From: Halorientalis sp. LT38
GTDB lineage: Archaea; Halobacteriota; Halobacteria; Halobacteriales; Haloarculaceae
DNA length: 64,000 bases
Assembly: GCF_037031225.1 (NCBI RefSeq)
Contig: NZ_JAYEZN010000001.1
Coordinates: forward strand, 1,240,001-1,304,000
Direction of reading: 5' to 3'
Shown piece by piece: positions 58,586 to 64,000 of this stretch (position 1 is the first letter of the stretch; each line of letters opens with the position of its first letter). The translations under genes and the position numbers were made by a program. The notes below the pieces were generated by a model. The model ran no database searches. It had not been told where the DNA came from and saw only the letters and a program-made list of their open reading frames with translations.

Positions 58586-58921
58586 ATGGAACTGCCACAG
58601 TATCTCGGCGACCGTAACCGGCTCACTCGCGCACTCCTCGCCGTCGGCCTGGCGGTGTACGCGCTCCTGTCGCTTCGGAAGGGCAAGCGCCTGCGTGGCG
58701 GGCTGGCGGGACTCGGTGCGGTAGCGCTCGGGTACGCCACGGCGACCGAGTCCGGCGACGTCACGGAATCCTTTGCGGCGGGTCTCGGTACGGAGTCGAC
58801 GACAGAGTCCGGACAGCTTCGCTGTGCGATGTGTGGTGAACCCATCGTCCCGGGGCAACGCCGTCAGCCGAACGAGAACGACGAGACCGTCCACGAGGCC
58901 TGTCTCGAAGCGCCCGCGTGA
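58586..58921 (+). CDS. Small membrane protein with a zinc-finger-like C-terminus
   Basis: A 111-residue protein with two hydrophobic segments in the first half (ALLAVGLAVYALLSL and GLAGLGAVALGYATA). The C-terminus carries CAMCGEPIVPGQRRQPNENDETVHEACLEA, a CxxC...HxxC arrangement that may bind zinc. The ATG at 58586 is the likely start. Codon bias is typical. No family is recognised with certainty. Confidence 0.55.
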   Translation: MELPQYLGDRNRLTRALLAVGLAVYALLSLRKGKRLRGGLAGLGAVALGYATATESGDVTESFAAGLGTESTTESGQLRCAMCGEPIVPGQRRQPNENDETVHEACLEAPA

Positions 58922-59087
58922 GTGACCGACGCCCGTTCCGATCACGGGTCCGTCGGGAGAACGTCCGTCGACGTGTCGCCACACGGTTGGCTCCACGCTG
59001 GCCCTCGGGCGTCGAGCACCTGCAGACGTATGCCGCCTCCCGGATAGTGAGCTTCCGAAAGAATTCGCTCCGCTCGCGGGGTAGTGT

Positions 59088-59777
59088 TCAGAGTAGTTGA
59101 TTCCATGCGAAGGCGAACGATTGGATCCAGTCGTCAGCTGTGTCTCGCTCGGCGTTGCTGAAACAGTTTGCGAACGAGGAGGTACGACGTTTTGCCTCAC
59201 GGATGATATGTTCGACGGCATTCCGGTTTCCATGGCGTTCGTATCTGAAATCGAGGCCGTGTCGCTGGCAGGCGTCTTCCAGCGGTGCCGCGCCATCGAC
59301 GAGAAACACGGCCTTCACGAGAACAGAGTTCTCGTGCAGCCCATTAGAACGCAAAGCGTTCTAAGGACGTCGTCAACGTCGTGTTTCTCGCGAAGTTCGG
59401 CAAAAATGGGCGAGCGATACCGTTTGTTCTGGTCGGTTCAAGCGTTGTATCTAGTAATTCGTTCGTGTCGAGATCGACCGCAGCGTACAGCCAATATTGC
59501 TCGTCGTTGCGTCGAATCACGGTCTCGTCAACAGCAACATGATCCGGACTACACCCAGTTTCGGGCTGTAGATCTGCCTCGTGAACCCAATTATGCACGG
59601 TGGATCGCGCTCGCTCGACACCGAATACCTCGAGAATCGAAACGGTATTCGAAAGTGAGAGTCCGGCGAGATGCAGCTGAATACCGAGTTTCATCAGCAG
59701 TCACGGTGTCGCCTCGCGTTCAACAAACTCTACGTCGATCTGGTCGATAAACCGCCGAGGCGTTTGTTTTCGGGCAT
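59088..59777 (-). pseudogene. IS6-family transposase, disrupted
   Basis: Fragments give a recognisable DDE transposase: an N-terminal MPENKRLGG piece from 59777, then FIDQIDVEFVEREATP, KLGIQLHLAGLSLSNTVSILEVFGV, VAVDETVIRRNDEQYWLYAAVDLDTNELL (first two acidic residues), FLAELREKHDVDD, and RYERHGNRNAVEHIIREAKRRTSSFANCFSNAE with the final Glu. It is broken by a frameshift near 59748, a TGA at 59701-59703 in place of a sense codon, and a 56-59 base insert at 59310-59368. It cannot be translated as one protein. Confidence 0.8.
59313..59368. mobile_element. 56-base double-hairpin insert inside the transposase
   Basis: Removing these bases (or 59310-59368) restores DVDD(A)VFLVDG, the usual transposase sequence. 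The insert is made almost entirely of two perfect hairpins: CACGAGAAC and GTTCTCGTG around AGA (59316-59336), and TTAGAACGC and GCGTTCTAA around AAA (59344-59364). Hairpins near the ends are the hallmark of IS200/IS605 elements and their PATE derivatives, but this one is far shorter. Confidence 0.6.
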
Positions 59778-59830
59778 GGACACGTAGAAAACACACCGCC
59801 TCGCTATTCATCCGTATCTGAAAACCGCCC

Positions 59831-60383
59831 TCCGCACGGAGTCAAAGCGGGAACGCAGCTGGTAACGGAATCGTCACGCAGGTACTGTTCTATCATTTCC
59901 ATGTAAATATACGTACGAAGGCACTGTCAAAACGAGATACTGTAGGACGCGAGTAGTTCGGCGGTTCGAATGTCCACGCGAACCGAGAAACGTCTCAGAA
60001 AGTCGCTGAAAACGGTGAATACCGGATAGTAAGAGTGTGAGAGGATTGGCGACGTGGGCGGGAGCAATCTCGAAGTCGATAATCACCAATAATGGAAATA
60101 ATACACAAGTCTATCTGGCGTGGGCTAATCCCCGACCTGAATTGAGCGGGTCTCAAAGCTTTAACTGCAGCCATCGACTGCTCACCCGTTCGTAGTATAG
60201 TACTAAATTGCCATTACTACGGTTACCAAAGACTCCCGATCGGTCGGCGGACGAACGGCGGCAAAAGGTATACTAGAATAGATAGTATCAATTTGCTTCG
60301 TATGGATTCCGAGTGTCACGTGGCGGCTGAGTTCGACCACGTCGGAATCGACGGGCCGATCGGGATGAGTACGACCGGGGAGG
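59831..60383. other. AT-rich intergenic stretch
   Basis: 553 bases with lower G+C than the surroundings and no gene I can support. It contains TATA-like runs (near 60195-60210, AGTATAGTACTAAAT, and 60265-60295) and short imperfect palindromes. It lies between the decayed insertion sequence and the aminotransferase and may be debris of past insertions. Confidence 0.4.
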
Positions 60384-61568
60384 CTACACTCGGAGTTCGT
60401 CTTCGATCATGGCCTCGATGCGGTCGAAACCGAGTTCGATCCGATCCCGACTGTTGGCGAAGCTGATCCGGAGGTAGCCGCTTCCGGCGTCGCCGAAGCC
60501 CTCGCCAGGGGCGGTGACGACGCCGTACTCGTCGAGGAGTCGCCTGGCGATCTCGACGCTGGTGCCGGACAGCGCTTCGACGTCGAGGAACGCGTAGATG
60601 GCACCTTCGGGTGTGGGGGCCGCGATCTCGGGGATTTCGGCGAGTCGGTCGACGACGTAGTTCCGGCGCTCGGCGAAGGCCTCGGCCATCCGCTCGGCCG
60701 GCTCCTGGGGACCGGTCAGGGCGGCGACGGCGGCGTGCTGGGAGACGCTGGGGGCGCACGCCGAGGTGTACCCGTGGACCTTCGCGGTCGCGTCCGCGAC
60801 GTCGGCCGGTCCGGCGAGCCAGCCGATCCGCCAGCCCGTCATCGCGTAGGTCTTCGAGACGGAGTTGATCGTGATGACGTCGTCGTACTCAGTATACGTG
60901 GCGATGCCGGTGGGGTGATCGCCGTAGGTGATGCGGTCGTACACTTCGTCGGCGACGACGTAGCAGTCGTGGGCCGCCGCGGCCTCCACGACCTCCGTGA
61001 CGGCATCCTGCGAGAAGACGCGACCCGTCGGATTGCACGGGGACGAGAGGACGACAGCCGCCGTGTCCTCGCCGATCTGCTCGGCGACGCGGTCGGGCTC
61101 CAGGTCGAAGCCGTCCTCGGCCGGAAGCGCCACCTCGACAGGCTCCGCGCCGGCGAGACGAATCTGCGTGAAGTAGTTGGGCCACCCGGGCGTGGGGACG
61201 ACGACCTCGTCACCAGGTCCGGCGATCGCCTGTAGCGTGAGGTACAGCGCCTCCATGCCGCCGGTCGTAACGGTGATCTGCGTCTCGGGATCGAACTGGC
61301 CGTCCGCGCCGGTCCGGTCGGCGATCGCTTCCCGTAGCTCCGGCATTCCGGCCGAGGAGGTGTAGTGTGTCCCCCCGGCCTCCGCAGCCGCCATCGCGTC
61401 CTCGACCACGTGGGTGGGCGTGTCGAAGTCCGGTTCGCCGATCTCCAGGTGGACGAGGTCCCTATCTTCGTACTCGGCGGCCCGTTCGAACATGTCCCGG
61501 ATCGCCGAGTGTTCGACCGACCGTGCCCGCTCCGTGATCCGTTTCGACTGTTCGTCAGTTGCGACCAT
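60384..61568 (-). CDS. PLP-dependent class I/II aminotransferase
   Basis: A 394-residue fold-type I aminotransferase. HLEIGEPDFDTPTHVVE, TTGGMEALYLTLQAI, PTPGWPNYFTQI, LSSPCNPTGRVF (Asn and Pro of the substrate site), VADEVYDRITYGDH (Asp binding the pyridine N) and SVSKTYAMTGWRIGWLAGP with the Schiff-base Lys are all present. The C-terminal Arg of FANSRDR helps bind carboxylate. The ATG at 61568 (MVATDEQSKR) is preferred to 61610. It resembles aspartate or alanine aminotransferases; the exact substrate is not settled. Confidence 0.9.
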   Translation of the reverse strand: MVATDEQSKRITERARSVEHSAIRDMFERAAEYEDRDLVHLEIGEPDFDTPTHVVEDAMAAAEAGGTHYTSSAGMPELREAIADRTGADGQFDPETQITVTTGGMEALYLTLQAIAGPGDEVVVPTPGWPNYFTQIRLAGAEPVEVALPAEDGFDLEPDRVAEQIGEDTAAVVLSSPCNPTGRVFSQDAVTEVVEAAAAHDCYVVADEVYDRITYGDHPTGIATYTEYDDVITINSVSKTYAMTGWRIGWLAGPADVADATAKVHGYTSACAPSVSQHAAVAALTGPQEPAERMAEAFAERRNYVVDRLAEIPEIAAPTPEGAIYAFLDVEALSGTSVEIARRLLDEYGVVTAPGEGFGDAGSGYLRISFANSRDRIELGFDRIEAMIEDELRV

Positions 61569-61692
61569 ATCCAGGAGCGATGCCCGGTGGGGTAATAAGT
61601 CGATCCACACGGTCTCGATACGTCACCGTGGCTACGAACGTCGTCGCCACGGCGTACCGACAGCACGGGACGGGACTGCCCGCCGCCGTCGG

Positions 61693-62190
61693 TCACCTGG
61701 GCTCGAAGACGTGCAGCGGCCACTCGCGCTCGTAGGACACTGCAGCTGACAACTCGGCCTCGGTCGGTTCGCGGGTCGTGAGCCTGACCCGATCGCCGAT
61801 GGACACGTCCGCATAGTCGGCGTCGACGCGGCCGAACAGCCGACCGCCGGAGGCGAGTTCGACCACCGCGAGGGTGTAGGGCGCGTCGTCTTCGAACGCC
61901 GGCGGCGGCGTGTGCACCTCGGTGTAACTGTAGACCTCGCCCTCGCGAGGCTGTTCGCGGACCGACACGTCCCGGCTCCCACAGGCGTAGCAGGCCGGCC
62001 GAGGTGGCAAGAGCACCTCGCCGCAGTCGCCACAGACGCCGCCGAGGAGGTCGCCGTCGGCGAGTGCGTCGAAAAAACCCGGCAGCGTCAGCGGGCTGTC
62101 GGCGTCGAGTTCGCCGGGACCGACCCCGCCGTCGGTCGAACTGGAATCGCCCTCCGTGCCCGTCTCGTCCCGGCCACGATCACCCGTCAT
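61693..62190 (-). CDS. DUF35 Zn-ribbon/OB-fold partner of the thiolase
   Basis: A 165-residue protein. After an acidic low-complexity lead (about 1-35), PGFFDALADGDLLGGVCGDCGEVLLPPRPACYACGS carries the CxxC...CxxC rubredoxin-like zinc ribbon, followed by an OB-fold (VYSYTEVHTPPPAFEDDAPYTLAVVELASGGRLFGRVD). In archaea DUF35 proteins bind acyl-CoA thiolase and HMG-CoA synthase and channel the intermediate. Its start overlaps the thiolase stop by four bases, so the two are co-translated. Confidence 0.88.
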   Translation of the reverse strand: MTGDRGRDETGTEGDSSSTDGGVGPGELDADSPLTLPGFFDALADGDLLGGVCGDCGEVLLPPRPACYACGSRDVSVREQPREGEVYSYTEVHTPPPAFEDDAPYTLAVVELASGGRLFGRVDADYADVSIGDRVRLTTREPTEAELSAAVSYEREWPLHVFEPR

Positions 62191-63356
62191 TCTGCCACCT
62201 CCGCTTCGAGGACGTGCGAGACCGTCATCGCGTCGGCGAGGCCACCCTCGTTGATCAGCAACGCCGTGTCGGCGTCGGCCACCGATCGGTCGCCCGCCTC
62301 ACCGGTGAGCTGTTCGTAGGCCTCGATCGCCTGGTAGAGGCCGGTCGCACCGACGGGGTGCCCCCGGGCCTTCAGTCCGCCGCTCGTCGAGAGCGTGACG
62401 TCGGTCCAGCCGTCGGCGCGCTCGGTCTGGGGTCGGTGGCTCTGGTAGCCGGTCCCCGGTGGCGCGAACCCGGCGGCCTCCGCGAGTAGCGCCTCGGAGA
62501 CGGTGAACGCGTCGTGGACTTCGGCGACGTCGACGTCCGCGGCCGTGACGCCCGCCTCGTCGTAGGCCGTCTCGACGGCGGCCTGGGCGCCTTCGAGGTG
62601 GGTCATGTCTTTCTCGGCGACGCCGATGCCGCCTGCGGCCGCACCGGTGCCGGTCACGGCGACCGCCGGCGCGTCCAGATCGGCGGCGAGTTCGGGCGTG
62701 GTCACGAGGGCAACCGCCGCACCGTCCCCGACGGGGGCACAGTCGTAGCGTTTCAGCGGTTGGGCCACCGGTGGCGACTCGAGGACGTCCTCGATGGCGA
62801 CTTCCTTCCGGAACTGCGCACGCGGGTTCGCCAGCGCGTTGTCGTGGTTCTTGACGGCGATGGCGGCGAGGTCGCGCTCGGTCGCGTCGGTCTCGTGGAG
62901 GTACCGGCGGGCCAGCAACGCGTACTGGCTGGGCGCGGTCGCGCCCGAGCGCTGTTCGATCGGTCGGTCGAACGCCGCCGAGAGCGACTCGGTCGCGCCG
63001 CCGGTGCCACCGGCGGACATCTTCTCGAGGCCGCAGGCGAGGACGGCGTCGTGTTCGCCCGTCCGCACGTCCTTGACCGCGTGGCGGAGCGCGAGCGCGC
63101 CCGCAGCGGCACAGGCTTCGACGCGCTCGGCGGGCACGTTGCGCAGCCCCGCCCACTCCGCGAGCACCGATCCCTGCATGATCTGATGTTCGTATCGCTC
63201 GGACTGTGCGCCGACGTACACTGCCTCGACCAGGTCCGCTGGATCGGGCAACCCGTCGAAAGCCTCCGCGAGTGCGACCGAGAACATGTCCCGTCCCGGG
63301 AGGTCGGACGTCTCGACCGGCGGTGCACCGACCGCCGCGATCATGGGCGTCGTCAT
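62187..63356 (-). CDS. Thiolase family acetyl-CoA acetyltransferase
   Basis: A 389-residue thiolase of the archaeal/SCP2 type. The nucleophile Cys lies in VEACAAAGALALRHAV, with AVYVGAQSERYEHQIMQGSVLAEWAGL before it. The second-half blocks VTGTGAAAGGIGVAEKDMTHLEGAQAAVETAYDEAG, VDVAEVHDAFTVSEALL (catalytic His), and GGLKARGHPVGATGLYQAIEAYEQL (Gly-loop with His) are in family order. Paired with DUF35, it would condense acetyl-CoA to acetoacetyl-CoA for the mevalonate pathway or lipid metabolism. HMG-CoA synthase is not next to it in this window. Confidence 0.9.
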   Translation of the reverse strand: MTTPMIAAVGAPPVETSDLPGRDMFSVALAEAFDGLPDPADLVEAVYVGAQSERYEHQIMQGSVLAEWAGLRNVPAERVEACAAAGALALRHAVKDVRTGEHDAVLACGLEKMSAGGTGGATESLSAAFDRPIEQRSGATAPSQYALLARRYLHETDATERDLAAIAVKNHDNALANPRAQFRKEVAIEDVLESPPVAQPLKRYDCAPVGDGAAVALVTTPELAADLDAPAVAVTGTGAAAGGIGVAEKDMTHLEGAQAAVETAYDEAGVTAADVDVAEVHDAFTVSEALLAEAAGFAPPGTGYQSHRPQTERADGWTDVTLSTSGGLKARGHPVGATGLYQAIEAYEQLTGEAGDRSVADADTALLINEGGLADAMTVSHVLEAEVAE

Positions 63357-63410
63357 GTTCGCCGACTTCGGCCCGGTCGCTAATAGACCTTCTCTTGCCC
63401 GGAACGACGG

Positions 63411-63578
63411 TCACTCGACGTCCGTCAGGTCCGCTGGCCGATCCACGTCGCGGTGGACCCCGTAATCGCCCGTTTCGACGGCGACTGCGCCTTCCGCCGG
63501 GGTCAGCAGCGCCGCCGCCCGCAGTTCGAGGACGGTTTCGACGGCGGCCTCGCGCCAGCACATGTCGTCGTGGGTCAT
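63411..63578 (-). CDS. Small acidic protein of unknown function
   Basis: A 55-residue protein, MTHDDMCWREAAVETVLELR, then AALLTPAEGAVAVETGDYGVHRDVDRPADLTDVE. The ATG at 63578 is the likely start since it gives a compact acidic protein; a longer frame reaches 63644. Codon third positions are G/C. It is 54 bases downstream of the thiolase start but on the same strand, so it may be a separate transcript running toward it. No family is recognised. Confidence 0.45.
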   Translation of the reverse strand: MTHDDMCWREAAVETVLELRAAALLTPAEGAVAVETGDYGVHRDVDRPADLTDVE

Positions 63579-63936
63579 TGCCCCGCAGTAACGGGCACGT
63601 GCCGAAAAATACCGTCGACCGCCCACCGCCGGCCCGAATATCATCGAATAAACTATAATCTGTAGGTGATATGTATGACCGGAAATCGGCCTACCTGGTC
63701 CGCGACGGGCGGGACAGTTTGTGGGCGGCGAACTCTACACAGGCTCGTCCGACATTATCGAACGCGATCGGAACGCCAGCGAGGCCCGTGACGCCCGGGA
63801 GAAACCGACTCGAAGTCGGGCCAGGCACGCAGATGATGGGGGTGACAGCCAATCGCCACTCCTCGAGTGATCGGAACCCGGTCAACTGTGGCCGCCTCGA
63901 AAACCTGTACGTTAGGACATAATATGTGCCATGTGT
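63579..63936. other. Intergenic stretch, mainly non-coding
   Basis: 358 bases with a minus-strand frame of about 90 codons that I do not believe. An AT-rich patch near 63646-63672 and a second near 63912-63925 (TTAGGACATAATATG) could be promoters. No RNA gene is visible. Confidence 0.4.
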
Positions 63937-64000
63937 ATGAATAAAAATACTATCGAGGGTAATACGCTCCACCTCGGTTCTGCACTCGTCGCGTCCGCTG
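63937..64000 (+). CDS. Possible start of a secreted protein, cut by the window edge
   Basis: From the ATG at 63937 the frame is open to the end: MNKNTIEGNTLHLGSALVASA. A charged start followed by a hydrophobic stretch resembles a signal peptide, and an AT-rich promoter-like patch precedes it. An ATG six bases earlier is in frame. Only 21 codons are visible, so this stays tentative. Confidence 0.35.
   Translation, partial: MNKNTIEGNTLHLGSALVASA

Larger units (their letters stand above)
59078..59830. mobile_element. Decayed IS6-family insertion sequence
   Basis: About 750 bases bounded by an imperfect terminal inverted repeat: GGGGTAGTGTTCAGA at 59078-59092 and TCTGAAAACCGCCCT at about 59817-59831, 11 of 15 positions complementary. 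It holds one broken transposase gene on the minus strand. Size, transposase and ends match haloarchaeal IS6-type elements. The flanking 8 bases do not form a clear target duplication. It must be immobile without help in trans. Confidence 0.7.

Noticed and set aside
59070-59840. Target-site duplication flanking the IS6 element
   Set aside because: The 8 bases outside each end (CGCTCGCG-like left, TCCGCACG-like right) do not match well enough to claim a duplication.
59874-60089. 71-codon minus-strand frame in AT-rich DNA
   Set aside because: Composition and codons are unlike genes here, and there is no motif, ribosome site or family match.
60255-60300. Imperfect palindrome GGTATACTAG / GATAGTATC
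   Set aside because: The arms match only in part and the sequence is AT-rich enough for this to occur by chance.
63691-63972. 93-codon minus-strand frame near the right edge
   Set aside because: No family resemblance; a plus-strand start with a signal-peptide-like N-terminus overlaps it and is better supported.

Overview
The window is chromosomal DNA of a haloarchaeon (class Halobacteria). The evidence is acidic, GC-rich coding sequence, archaeal-only genes (FttA/aCPSF1, archaeal RNase J, Rio2 kinase, L15e and L10e ribosomal proteins), a bacterio-opsin-activator-like regulator, DUF7344 winged-helix proteins and TATA boxes about 25-35 bases before several start codons (leaderless transcription). 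I cannot fix the genus. No rRNA, tRNA or CRISPR array was found.

1-18.4 kb is a surface-glycan island. It opens with three genes, PqqD-like, lasso-peptide-type B2 transglutaminase-like protease and nucleotidyltransferase, whose partners probably lie left of the window. It continues with seven glycosyltransferase, pyruvyltransferase-like and flippase genes, three alkaline-phosphatase-superfamily 'sulfatases' that carry Thr where a sulfatase has Cys or Ser, and a large DUF2206-like membrane protein. From about 5.0 to 8.35 kb the DNA is much richer in A+T and looks foreign. Six minus-strand genes (18303 down to 9855) overlap head to tail by 1-4 bases and form one tight operon.

18.4-25.4 kb holds a membrane hydrolase, a small ribbon-helix-helix-like protein, a nucleoside-deoxyribosyltransferase/TIR-like unknown facing a winged-helix regulator, a redoxin, a lipoate ligase, a Bat-type regulator and two convergent DUF7344 regulators.

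25.6-32.8 kb is the most distinctive unit: four secreted proteins with SipW-type signal segments (one with a von Willebrand A domain inserted into the fibre-type fold, one Cys-rich), a dedicated SipW-like signal peptidase with a long extra C-terminal region, and an acidic Ser/Thr/Asp-rich repeat protein. The second and third genes share a duplicated leader hairpin that imitates a tRNA T-arm. GTTCAAC-type repeats lie upstream of the first gene. This resembles a haloarchaeal counterpart of the TasA/SipW matrix-fibre system.

32.8-49.7 kb is mainly housekeeping: a 7TM histidine kinase, Rio2, RNase J, FttA, an SLC13/TrkA-C transporter, a haem-copper oxidase cluster (subunits III, I, II), L15e behind a hairpin-rich leader, and L10e. 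A macro-domain remnant sits between RNase J and FttA.

49.7-64 kb carries small metabolic and stress genes (glutathionyl-hydroquinone-reductase-like protein, an apparently solitary N6-adenine methyltransferase, aldo/keto reductase, cupin, DUF429, cold-shock protein, DsrE, F420/FMN oxidoreductase), a decayed IS6-family element interrupted by a 56-59 base double-hairpin insert, an aminotransferase and a thiolase/DUF35 pair.
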